A stretch of DNA of 64,000 nucleotides from Pestalotiopsis fici W106-1. Its lineage: Eukaryota > Ascomycota > Sordariomycetes > Amphisphaeriales > Sporocadaceae. The stretch spans positions 2,620,619-2,684,618 of the forward strand of contig NW_006917092.1 of assembly GCF_000516985.1 (NCBI RefSeq), given 5' to 3'. This document shows, piece by piece, positions 24,101-33,789 of the stretch. A program made the position numbers and the translations under genes. Each line of letters starts with the position of its first letter. The stretch's first letter is position 1. The notes beneath the pieces are model-generated. The model was given only the letters and a program-made list of their open reading frames with translations, made no database searches and was not told the DNA's origin.

Positions 24101-25640
24101 TGCATAACTATCCACTATTAATTAATAATAACTTATTTAAATAAATGCAGGACGAACACCTAATACTAGTTATTAAATATAACCCTAATTTATTATTAAT
24201 TAATTAGGCAAAAAATACACAAAAATAGCCTAATTAATAATAAGCTATAGCAAAAAAAATTATTAAGCTATTTAAAAAAGGAACGTTCGAATTCCTCGAT
24301 TATAATAATTTTAAATTAAAGCAAAAGCCACTAATTAAATCTAAATAGGTATATAAAACCAAATATAATTCTACCGGTAATATAAATAAATAAAAAGCAC
24401 GCCTTATAGCTTAGGGCTTTATTTAAACCCTCGGAATTAACTATAAAAAATTTTTCGCTAATATAACTAAATAAACAAATATCCGCGTTTTAATCGCGAT
24501 AACTATAATCAAAAGCTAAAAGATCTTTTAAATCGACTTTATTATAACCTATTTATTAGGCCGGCTTAATAAAAAAATCTATATACGCTAATTCTTATAC
24601 CTAAATAAATTTATATTTTAACACCCTAATATTGCATAATAATATAATTATACTCTTAGTAGTATAATTAGGCTATTACGCCCTTTATACGGCTTAAAGC
24701 AAAATAGCTTCGAATAATAATAAAAAATCAGGGAGGAACTAAAAAAACTAGGCTTTATAAGACTAAAAACCGATAATGCTATTTATTAAAATAAGGCTAA
24801 TAAAACGGTATTAACCTTTTATATAAACGATTTTATAATTATATATATAAATATTAAAGCTATCGAAAAATTAGTTTAATAGCTAAATAAATAGCTAAAA
24901 TTATAATACCTAAATGCCGCTAAATAATATTTAAAAATACGCATTATCTAAAAGGAAAATAATAATATTATATTATTATAAAATAAATATCTAAATTAAA
25001 TACTTAAAAAACTCGGATGCTAAAATATTAAAAATGCTGCTACTCCTATTAATCCGGGATTAATAGCAATAACCTATAAATTTAAAGGCTACGTTAATTA
25101 GGAATCCAAAAATTAATACTTTAAAAAGCTCGGGAAAACGAATTATATTATAATTAAATTACGCGTAAATATAATATACGCTAATAAAATATAAACGCGC
25201 TTTATAAATAACCCGTCCCCTAATTATATTAAGCATTTAAATAAAATGCTATAATACCTTTAAGGCACCCGCATAAAAAAAATAAAATACATTCGATTTT
25301 ATCGCTATATTAAATATAAAAAACTAAAACTACATATCCACGTTAACGTTAACTTTATAAGCGATAAATTAACCTTTAAATCCACGTTTAAATAAATAAC
25401 GTTTATAACGGGCTCCCTAATAAGCTAAAATTTAAAGCTGCAAAACGTAATTATTTAATTTACTATAAAAGCTAAATATTACGCTATTAATAAAGGCGCT
25501 TATAAAGCCGCATTTATTAAAAACCTACTAAAAAAACTAAAAATAATGCTTTAAAAGGCAATTCCTCTATTAATTAATAACACAAACGCAAAAGCGTAAA
25601 CAAAGGCCCAAACTAGCATACCTACAAAAAAGCATATTAA
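21200..25640 (+). pseudogene. Decayed gag-pol of the copia element
   Basis: No continuous frame survives. Signature residues are still placed correctly but converted by G-to-A or C-to-T changes. In the gag zinc knuckle (C-x2-C-x4-H-x4-C spacing, about 21851-21892) all four ligands now read Tyr. The protease site reads LLNIGANI where the family has Asp-Thr/Ser-Gly. The reverse-transcriptase box reads FYINDFII at about 24818-24842, with Asn for the first catalytic Asp. The RNase H segment reads KAKYYAINKG at about 25469-25498. In-frame TAA/TAG codons are scattered throughout, mostly where Gln or Trp is expected. The limits given are approximate. Confidence 0.9.
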
Positions 25641-25890
25641 GAGGTATTTTTATTATATTTAATAAAAAATCTTTATTAAAAATATTCTAATTAAAAAAAT
25701 TACATCCACGGAAAACACCGCTAATAGGCTTATAAAAGCAATGCGACCCAAAGACTTTAAGCATTTCGTGCATTTACTAGGTATAATAAATTATAACCTA
25801 ACCACAGGTATAGTCACCACTATTTAACTACAAACTACACCACAAATTATCGCAATAAGGCTTATCCTTTCATTTCGATTAAATCGCTCG

Positions 25891-25902
25891 TTATAAAAGG
25901 CG
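25891..25902 (+). other. Degenerate polypurine tract next to the 3' LTR
   Basis: A purine-rich dodecamer (TTATAAAAGGCG) abuts the 3' LTR, the usual place of the plus-strand priming tract. It is partly degenerate, so the call is positional. Confidence 0.4.
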
Positions 25903-26108
25903 TATAAAAAATTAACTTTAACTAAAATAATAGGTATAACTCTCGTTTTAACGGATAAAAGCATCAGACCCCGGGACCTCCGGCTTAACGGCTATTTCCG
26001 GTAGGCTGTAGGAGGCAATTAGGTCTTATGCACTTTATTTAACTAAACCCATATAGCCAGATCCGTTCATTTATACTAAATACACTAAGTCCCCATCAAT
26101 TTCCCACA
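25903..26108 (+). repeat. 3' LTR of the copia element (206 bp)
   Basis: Partner of 20726-20931. Here the left part is the mutated one (A for G, T for C) and the right part keeps the original G and C, the mirror image of the 5' LTR. The GC-rich core around AGACCCCGGGACCTCCGG is identical in both. Confidence 0.95.
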
Positions 26109-26113
26109 CTCTG

Positions 26114-26392
26114 CCGGCCCACACAATCACAACCTCTAGCGCAATCAATTAAAAGTCGCGTCTCGCCAAGACTAGCGACGCGATCTGTTGAAGGCCACCA
26201 AAAGATCCAATACCACTGGGCGAATCAAGCAGGTGTGTTCTGGTCGTTGTACCGAGATTGCTTCCGTGTCGATACTTTGGAGCCACAGCGTATCTGTCTT
26301 GGTGACATCTTGTCTTGCCATCACAGATACCCGGCGTTTGTTGTGCGCCGCGCATCGTCTAGAGTCTCTGTGGCTGGGACTTGACTTTCGCC
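26114..26392. promoter_or_regulatory. nse4-proximal half of the divided divergent promoter
   Basis: About 280 bp of normal-composition DNA between the retrotransposon and the nse4 start codon. This is all the unique upstream sequence nse4 retains next to its start, so its core promoter must lie here or in the LTR. No clear TATA box was seen. Confidence 0.5.
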
Positions 26393-27807
26393 ATGTCGTC
26401 GACTCCCTCCTCGCCCATCTCCCCGGATAGGAGATCTGACAAGGAGAACAGTCAGTACTCCTCCAACTCGAGGGATAAGAACAGCCGTCTTTCAGAGTCT
26501 TCCAAGAGAAAGCGCGGCCTGACCAATGGCTCGGGAAAAGCCAACTCTCGTCGCCGCACTGAGGAGGCCAGCGAGGCCTCCGGCGACGATGTTGCGGACG
26601 GCAACGACTCAGATGAGTACGATCCAGACCAGCCCATTGAGGAAAGACGCCAAGTACAGCGCGGTCTGAGAAAGCTGCGAGAGGATGCGAGGATCAACAG
26701 GGACAAGTACCTGCAACCCGGCGAGGACGGCGTGCGAGCTCTGATTCAGCGAGCAAATGCGCTATCTGGAAATGTCAAGCAGACTGCCGAAGCCGCCATT
26801 GATTCCAGGCTGCTGGTCGAGACAGTCGAGCTGTCGTACAAGAAGACGGCTTTGCTCACGTCTGGAGATGCCGGCCAGGGCGTCGACATTGACAGCTTCG
26901 TCACCCAGTCTCTGCGATACATGAGACTCGGTGCCGGAATTCAAGACGACACGGCTCCAGAGCTTACGAGCACCCAACGCCAGCGCAGGCAGCCCGGCAG
27001 ACGGAACCGACAAGAGTCCGATGACGAGGACGAGATTGGCGACGATGGCGATCTCTGCAACTGGGAGCATCTCGGAAGGTTTTCTTCTTTGCCCAGCATC
27101 CGCCGCTCTGCCGTGTCCGGCTTCCTTCTTGGCCCTCTCTCTGTTGAGAAAAAGATTCGCAAGATTGCCAAGCGAAGTGCACCCTTCCGACCTGGCGCTT
27201 TGAGGGAGACAAGGCCCGAGGTTGTGGACGCCAATGAAATTCAGAGAAAAGAGGATAGCGATTTGACCGTCATATGCGGCAAGATTTACAAGCGCCTTAC
27301 ATCGGTACAAATAGAAGCGCAAACTGCGGCTGAAAAGGTGTTCGATGACGCATCTGGTGAAGAAGACGAGGTGAACGAAAAGGTACAGGCTATGATGGAC
27401 TCGTATGGTTTAAAATCCACAGGCGGCTTGGACTACTTCAAGTGCGTTATCAACCCGCGATCGTTCGGGCAGACAGTAGAGAACATCTTTTACGTCAGCT
27501 TTCTCATCAAGGACGAGAGAATGAAGCTCGAGTTTGACGAAGACGGCCATCCAACCTTGGGTACGTTGAATCCTTCTGTACTGACAGGCGCGTGGAGCTG
27601 ACATGAAATATAGAACCTCTGGATACGAGTGAACGCGGCGAGAGCAATTCTAAGGGAAATGGTTCTCAGAAGCACCAAGCCATCCTCCATCTGGACAAGG
27701 CTCAATACAACGCGATTATTGACGCCTATGACATCAAGAAATCCATCATCGAGCACAGGACAACCCAGGGTGATGATGATTATGGCTCCCGCAATTGGCA
27801 TAATTAG
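26393..27807 (+). CDS. nse4: Nse4, kleisin subunit of the Smc5/6 complex
   Basis: Nse4 bridges the Smc5 and Smc6 heads and binds Nse1/Nse3; the complex acts in DNA repair and chromosome segregation in the nucleus. Exons 26393-27560 and 27614-27807 are joined over a 53-bp intron (27561-27613, GTACGT...TAG), giving 453 residues; yeast Nse4 is about 400. The ATG at 26393 sits in CGCCATGTCG. The N-terminal 80 residues are Ser/Arg/acidic and probably disordered. Residues about 85-185 (VQRGLRKLREDARINRDKYL onward) match the Nse3-binding N-terminal domain; an acidic linker follows (about 208-220). The C-terminal winged-helix domain begins near residue 346 with CVINPRSFGQTVENIFYVSF, the most conserved Nse4 segment, and runs over the intron into AILHLDKAQYNAIIDAYDI. 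Its promoter region is cut by the copia insertion. Confidence 0.93.
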
Positions 27808-28627
27808 TCAGTGGAGGAATGTTTTGTTGTTTAATAGGACCTTTCGATAGTACCATTAGCGCGGCGTTGTACGGAAGAAGGGTTATTGCGCGCTTTGTCG
27901 TGCCTTGTAGCAAAGGGCTCGATTTGAAGAAATATTCCATACGGTTGTCGCGTCTCCAGTGTGCACAGAGTAATACAACAGACTTGCCTGGGATTGCATT
28001 TGTTGAAAAAACGTAGCAAAGCTCCCGGAAATCCGTCTTGGTTAATTACGCCCTCTCATCGTAGCAATTTGCAACTGACCGAGATTGTGGAAGCATGTCG
28101 ATATTACCAAAGGTCATGTTCAGCACGGCCGAATTGCGGACAATAACAAATGAGTAGAGTAATTCTTTGAAGCTAGCTGGATATTGAAATGATTGAGTAC
28201 AAAGAATACAGCGCAAAAAGTCTCCCCGGCTCTGACAGAAGATCCCTGAGGAAACATCTATATCCATGATTTCCAACTCTTTAGCATCAATACATTAACG
28301 ACATAACGCGAAAAGCACTGAGTGTTCGCTTGCGGAAGTTGCTTCAGACAGCCTGCCCAAAGAGACAGAAAGAAACCATTACAACGGATTCGATGCTTCT
28401 GGCAAGACAAAGACGATCCTCCCCTACGAAAGCTCCCGAACGCGGATTTTGCACGTATTCTTTGTAATGCAATTGCGACAAAATTCCATGACTAGCTACT
28501 CGAGCAAACCCCCCTTTCCCCTTCATGATTGTAATTACCTCGACTTGCCTTGATCTTTGCAGGTTTCACGACTAATTTTTCTTTCCCCCAACTGACTTGC
28601 TGGCACCCCTCCATTGTTTCCACAACC
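27808..28627. other. Intergenic, nse4 to coiled-coil gene
   Basis: Tandem plus-strand neighbours are separated by about 0.8 kb. Beyond 3' flank of nse4 and 5' flank of the next gene I see nothing specific. A pyrimidine-rich run at about 28508-28520 and again at 28580-28620 precedes the next start codon, typical of fungal promoters. Confidence 0.5.
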
Positions 28628-31600
28628 ATGGCGGTGCAATTCCAGCAGGACTTTAACAATGCCCTCCAACAGCCACAAGGGCTGATTGGTCAGGAATGGA
28701 GAAAGGACTTGCTCAAGAACCTCAGCGACGACGAGAGTCTGTCCGCTGCCCAAGAACTCTACAAGGCCATTACGGGCCTGACGACTCAGGAGGAAGTCGA
28801 ACAGACGGCTAGTGAATGGCTTAATAGGTGCATTCAAGGCGTCTGCGAGCGCGCGTTCAAGTCCTTTGAGTCCAATGTGAATGATTGGATTGGCGGGCAG
28901 ATCAAGGACAAGGAATGGGCCGGCGTGTCCTACAAAGAGTGGGAAGATCGAAAGACGGAACTGCGCGAACAAGCAGATAGTAACCAAGGATATCACGAAG
29001 AAGTCGACAATCTCAAGGAGTCCATCACGAAGCTCAAGGATAAGATCCAGGCGCAAGCGAAAGAGATTCATGAGCAGAAAGAAGAGGACGAGATTACTCG
29101 AAGAAATCATGCCGACGAGGTGAGAGATCTGAAAAAGTCTCACGAGACCGAAAAGGCCGTACATCAAAAGGAACTCAACACTGCCATGGAACAATTAGAT
29201 CAGAAAGATGCTGAAATCAAGAGCGAGAGGGACAAGCTCGAAAATGTCAAGCGGGACAAGGCCGAGTATGAGCGTCAATATGATACTATAGAGAACGAAA
29301 TACGAGCGGTCAAAGACGAGCGAGACAGAGCCAAGGAGGAAATGAAACAAGCTCAAGATGCGGCTGACAAACTTCAACCCGTGCTCGAGAGGGAGCAGAC
29401 ACAACGCAAGGAGGCCGAGCAGAAACTCGAGGCTGAACGAAAGAGCCATGAGGATTTGAAGGAAGAGATTCAAGAAGCAAAGACACGCATCAACGAGCTC
29501 GAAAGACGTGCGCGTCGCAGTACAAGCCCCACCGAGTCTTCTTCCGAATCTAATGGGGGTTCAGCCCTGTCGGCTGAACTGGACGGCATGAACATGAGCA
29601 GCCCAAGCACCTCACCCACAGACACCAGCCCGGCAGCTAGCGACGCCGGGGGCTCACGGGAGGAGCGGCTACGCAGGGACTATGTAATGCCCATACTGCG
29701 CCAAGTTGCCAACCACCGCGAATTGAAGGATTTTGAGCCCTTTGAGGAGCCGGTGGAAACGGTTGATAACGAGAACAAACTTCTAGCGACCTTGGGCGCA
29801 CTCGTTTCTCATTATGGCTACAACCATGTCGAAAATGAAGACGGGGCTGTCTTTGACTTTCCCTTCGAAGGCCTTCAGCAGTGGCTCGAGGGCAAGGAAA
29901 GAGCCGCAGGAGGCGCTGGATCTGAGAGGGCAGTGGCAGACACTGTAACGACAATCCAGAGTTCCTTTGAGGGAGAAATTGCTCGCTTGCGGGGTCTCAA
30001 GGCCCAAAATGCGGAGAAGCTTGACAAGGAGATCAACGATCTAAAGAACCTGAACTCCAAGCTCACCGCGGATCAATCCGCATCGGAGGAAGAACTCAAG
30101 AAGCTGAGAGATGCTCATAGCCAAGCCCAGGGACAAGACACGGACAAGACGAATCAGATCAACGATCTGACACAAAAGATTGCCAAATTCAACGAGAAAC
30201 AAGAGTCGTCGAGCGAAGAGCTCAAGAAGCTACAAGATAGTCGTGACGAGCTAGAAAACCAATACAAGGTGGCTTCTCAGCATCTTGACGGTCTCAAGAG
30301 GTTGAACAGCGACCTCATCCAAAAGATCAAATCTCAAGAGGACGCAGAAAAGAAGGAGAATGAGGACGACCAGAAGAAGAAGCAGCAGCAGGTTGAGGCT
30401 CTGGAGAAGGAAATTGCTGAGCTCAATGAGAAACACCAAAAGGCGAGCGACGCCTTCAAGGCTCTGCAAAACACCCACAACGAGCTCAAGAAGCAGAGCG
30501 AAGGCGCCATCAATGACTTGAAGAACCAGCTCTCCGAATCAGAATCGCAACAGATTAGCGAGTTGCAGAAGCAGCTGGCTGAATTGCAAAAGGAGCTGGA
30601 AGTAGCAGAGGAGGATTTTGCAAATTTGGTGGTAGAGAATGAAAAACTTGCACAAGAAAACGGCGACAAGGAACAAGAAAATTACGACGTGATGGATAAG
30701 TATGAAGATATCCGGAGCGAAAATAATGACAGAAGGAAGCGACTTCAAGAGCTGGGAACGCAGCTCGCTGACCTCACTGCTAAAGAAGAGTCATTAACCA
30801 AAGACTTTAATGATCTGAAGAAGAAGCATGACGACTTGCTACTCAGATACGCCAACATCAAGGCCGAGAACATGTCAAAGACAGACGAGATTGAAGACTT
30901 GCAGAAGCAGCTCGAGCAGGTGAACGTCCGACAAAAGTCACTGGACCAGGAGCTCGAGGATTTGAAAGGCAATCATGATCAAATCTCTGGCGATAGCGAT
31001 GCAAAGGACAAGAAGATTGAAGAATTGGAATCTACAGTCCGTCGGATCACAAATAATTCCAAGAAAGACTGGGTTGCTTTGAGCAGGTTGCAACATCAAC
31101 TCAACGAACAGACGAATGAATGGCGCTTGCGGGGCTCGGCTTATGCACAGCTCCATGAGGAATGGAAAGAGGCAACAGCTCTCCTAGAAGAGGAAATTAG
31201 CGACCTCAAGAAGAAAGCCGAGACAGGAGGCAACTTTGATGATTGGTACCAGGCAACATCTATCCTACGAAAGGAGATTAGCGACCTCAAGAGAAAGCAA
31301 GATGAGACGGCCGCCAGTTACAATGCCTCGAAAGCCAGTCAACAGAAGCTCGAGGAGAAGAACAAGGAACATATTGAGAAACTCCAAGAAGAAATTGCGC
31401 AACTGAAACGAGAAAACAACCAGCATGTCTATGGTCCAGAGGTCACCGAAATGCAGAGACAGATGAGCGCCAAAGCGATCAAGGAGTTGAAAGGCCAGGC
31501 TAAAGAGATGGAGGATGAGATCGAAAAGCTGCGTGGCACACGTTGGAGACTTCAAGAGAGGGTCAAGGTACGGGTAAAACAGTTAAAGGAAGAGGAAGAC

Positions 31601-32680
31601 AAGGTCAAGATATTGGAAGTCACGAATCAGGAATTGATTAAAAAGAACGAAAAGCTCGAGGCCGAGGCCGAGGACAACGAGGAGCTCCAAGAATCCAGGA
31701 ACCAGCTGAAGGAGGCTCAATTCGCACTGGATAGAGTAAAGCGCAAGGAGGCTCAGCTTCGGGATGAGCTACGCAAAAATCGGGAACAACTCAAAGAGCA
31801 GGAGCTGTTGGGGCAGACCGAAGATCAACTCCGGGAGGCGCTCCGCAAGAGTGAGGAGCTGCTCAAGGAAAAGGAGCAGCTGATCGAGAAGCAAAAGCAA
31901 AATAAGTCTGCATCATCGGACGCAAGACCGGTCGATCCAGACATGGCAGCCCGCGTGGAAATTGGACGGCTCCTGCTCCGGTACTACCGCGCGATGCAGG
32001 CCGCCATCGCAACGTACAAGACCAAGAAGCGCCGCATGATCGACGAGGGTATGGCGCTCAACCCGGGCTTTTTGGAGGACATGGATGTCTCGCTCGAGGC
32101 CGACCGACGCAGACTCCAAGAAAGACTCGACGCGGCTCGGACGGATGCCGCCGCCGTGTCCGGACCTCCTTCTGATGATGCACCAAGACAGCAGATTGCC
32201 ATTCTCGAGCGCGAGCTGGAAAAGTATGGCGGCATAATCAACGAGATCAATGCAGGCAACACATTGGCGAACGAGGCTTTCGAGATATCCGCCGTGGTTG
32301 AACTTTCACCACACGCTGCAGATGCCGAGAGGCTCTTTGATGAGCGCCAGAAGACCCGGGCCGAAACGGAAACGGAGACATCCCCGGGAACTGCGCTCAC
32401 GGAACCGCGCACACGAGGCGGAGCGGATGCGTTGGCCGAGACATGTTGCTATTGCTTCCCATGCACCCCGTGCGACTGGCTGATTTGGGTCTTGGTCGCG
32501 TCCATTGCCTTTTTCATATTTGCCTTTGTCTCCCAGCAGCGACAAAAGGCAGAGTGGTCCGAGGCCAATGCTCTATCTCGATCACTGTACATTGTTGACA
32601 GGAACTACAACAATCCGACCGCCTGGTGGCAGATTGCCATCTTTGTCCTTCTCAATATCAAGGCATTTTACCTGAAATGA
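28628..32680 (+). CDS. Very long coiled-coil protein with C-terminal membrane anchor (function unknown)
   Basis: A single 1350-residue exon; the ATG at 28628 sits in CACAACCATGG, a strong context, whereas upstream in-frame codons lack ATG. Residues 1-115 form a compact, non-coiled head (SEWLNRCIQGVCERAFKSFE). Most of about 120-300 and 430-1100 is heptad-like Glu/Lys/Gln/Leu-rich coiled coil, interrupted by a Ser/Thr/Pro linker near 300-350 and a short globular insert (about 350-430; LRRDYVMPILRQVANHRELK). Near the C-terminus CCYCFPCTPCDW is followed by WLIWVLVASIAFFIFAFVS (about 1283-1303), one transmembrane helix, and a hydrophobic tail ending NIKAFYLK. The layout is that of a tail-anchored tether or golgin-like protein with the coil facing the cytosol, and the Cys cluster could be palmitoylated. 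I do not recognise the family; no kinesin, SMC or motor motifs are present. The function is not inferred. Confidence 0.85.
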   Translation: MAVQFQQDFNNALQQPQGLIGQEWRKDLLKNLSDDESLSAAQELYKAITGLTTQEEVEQTASEWLNRCIQGVCERAFKSFESNVNDWIGGQIKDKEWAGVSYKEWEDRKTELREQADSNQGYHEEVDNLKESITKLKDKIQAQAKEIHEQKEEDEITRRNHADEVRDLKKSHETEKAVHQKELNTAMEQLDQKDAEIKSERDKLENVKRDKAEYERQYDTIENEIRAVKDERDRAKEEMKQAQDAADKLQPVLEREQTQRKEAEQKLEAERKSHEDLKEEIQEAKTRINELERRARRSTSPTESSSESNGGSALSAELDGMNMSSPSTSPTDTSPAASDAGGSREERLRRDYVMPILRQVANHRELKDFEPFEEPVETVDNENKLLATLGALVSHYGYNHVENEDGAVFDFPFEGLQQWLEGKERAAGGAGSERAVADTVTTIQSSFEGEIARLRGLKAQNAEKLDKEINDLKNLNSKLTADQSASEEELKKLRDAHSQAQGQDTDKTNQINDLTQKIAKFNEKQESSSEELKKLQDSRDELENQYKVASQHLDGLKRLNSDLIQKIKSQEDAEKKENEDDQKKKQQQVEALEKEIAELNEKHQKASDAFKALQNTHNELKKQSEGAINDLKNQLSESESQQISELQKQLAELQKELEVAEEDFANLVVENEKLAQENGDKEQENYDVMDKYEDIRSENNDRRKRLQELGTQLADLTAKEESLTKDFNDLKKKHDDLLLRYANIKAENMSKTDEIEDLQKQLEQVNVRQKSLDQELEDLKGNHDQISGDSDAKDKKIEELESTVRRITNNSKKDWVALSRLQHQLNEQTNEWRLRGSAYAQLHEEWKEATALLEEEISDLKKKAETGGNFDDWYQATSILRKEISDLKRKQDETAASYNASKASQQKLEEKNKEHIEKLQEEIAQLKRENNQHVYGPEVTEMQRQMSAKAIKELKGQAKEMEDEIEKLRGTRWRLQERVKVRVKQLKEEEDKVKILEVTNQELIKKNEKLEAEAEDNEELQESRNQLKEAQFALDRVKRKEAQLRDELRKNREQLKEQELLGQTEDQLREALRKSEELLKEKEQLIEKQKQNKSASSDARPVDPDMAARVEIGRLLLRYYRAMQAAIATYKTKKRRMIDEGMALNPGFLEDMDVSLEADRRRLQERLDAARTDAAAVSGPPSDDAPRQQIAILERELEKYGGIINEINAGNTLANEAFEISAVVELSPHAADAERLFDERQKTRAETETETSPGTALTEPRTRGGADALAETCCYCFPCTPCDWLIWVLVASIAFFIFAFVSQQRQKAEWSEANALSRSLYIVDRNYNNPTAWWQIAIFVLLNIKAFYLK

Positions 32681-33789
32681 AGATATTGTAAAGACAAAGC
32701 CGTGGCATGTTGGAAAATTGTCGGGGCGCGTCGAGCTGTATAGATCAGACAATTACTGAGATTTGGGGAGGAAAAGGAAGAAGGGTTGGATTATCATATT
32801 GGGTTTCCTTTTGAGTGTTTCCTAGTATAACTGTGTATAGATTTAATCGCTCGTTGGATTTGACGAAATATTATGCAGTCGATTTTCCCTTCCCCCTTTT
32901 GAGTCGTACCCTAGTAGTGTGAATGACAGATCCGAGATGATCATCAGACAAATTCGTAAGTGGAAGCGGGTCGAATGTCAGATGTCACCTGTTGTGTCGT
33001 CCCTGATACCAAACAAAGTTCGGTCGCCTCCCGCACGTCTGATTCCAGAAATGGAAGTTCGCTTCCGAATATCTTCTTTGGACTTTGTAATGCGGACGAT
33101 GGTGCGGAAAAGGAGGAGTTTCTTTGAAAAGCGCATTCGTTGTCAGTTGGGAAAGATTCCAAATCGCAAAATTTGAAGACGATGGAAATGTTGCTTGGTG
33201 ATAAGCTGGGACCCGACTCCACTAGAATCGGGTTGCCGGCCTTTGCTTAGTGCCCGAAACAGCAGCCAACTCTGCGCCCAGGGAACCCGAAGGCTGCCCG
33301 GTAGTGAAAGAATTTACCAGAATTTACAGTGATGTCATGGGTTCATTGCCTGCATTCGGTAGTACCCTTCAGATGGCCCAGCATGCAGCCGCACCAAGTC
33401 CGCACCTCGAGTAGGGCCCGGCTTTGTCTAGAATGCCCCTGGGGAATCGATTACGCACCTTTCTCACAGGGCTGATGGCGGCTGTGGTCAGTTTTAGCTC
33501 CAAAGCCAGTCAAATCATCTGCCATGCATGCCAAATTTAAGCAAAGCAGCGTGGTAATGTAGTGCAGTAGTAGTATTCCGCTGGTAGGTAGCCTCGGTAT
33601 CGCCTCGTTCATCATTTGCAATACGCTCCCTACCTACCTATTCTTGGTCATCCTCGGCCGTGCATACGCAGAAGGAAAAGGTCAGGAACCATCCAAGAAA
33701 AGGTCACGCCATCGAGAGCCGGCCTCTGCCACCTAGGCCAAGACGTACCCCCCCAGACAAGGCAGTTATCTACATTACATTATAATTAA
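32681..33789. other. Intergenic, coiled-coil gene to DUF4336-like gene
   Basis: About 1.1 kb between two plus-strand genes. No RNA gene or conserved ORF seen. The last 150 bp are the likely promoter of the next gene. Confidence 0.5.

Larger units (their letters stand above)
20721..26113 (+). mobile_element. Complete but RIP-inactivated Ty1/copia LTR retrotransposon with target-site duplication
   Basis: The element proper spans 20726-26108 (5383 bp) and is bounded by two 206-bp LTRs. A perfect 5-bp duplication CTCTG flanks it (20721-20725 and 26109-26113). The 5' LTR begins TG and the 3' LTR ends CA. Gene order read through the stop codons is gag zinc knuckle (about 21849-21890), protease (about 22365-22415), integrase, reverse transcriptase (about 24320-24850), RNase H (about 25465-25510); integrase before reverse transcriptase marks the copia superfamily. 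The reverse transcriptase retains KTKYNSTGNI and KARLIA segments. The interior is extremely AT-rich with dense TpA, stop codons at former Gln and Trp positions, and no open frame above about 64 residues: the pattern of RIP. It cannot encode its own movement now. Confidence 0.95.

Noticed and set aside
20932..25890. AT-rich block as mitochondrial insertion or centromeric DNA
   Set aside because: Perfect LTRs, a target duplication and copia-ordered domain traces explain it as a RIP-mutated retrotransposon.
28535..32545. Many long minus-strand frames opposite the coiled-coil gene
   Set aside because: They are mirror translations of Glu/Lys/Leu-rich coding DNA, giving Leu/Phe/Ser-rich proteins without domains.
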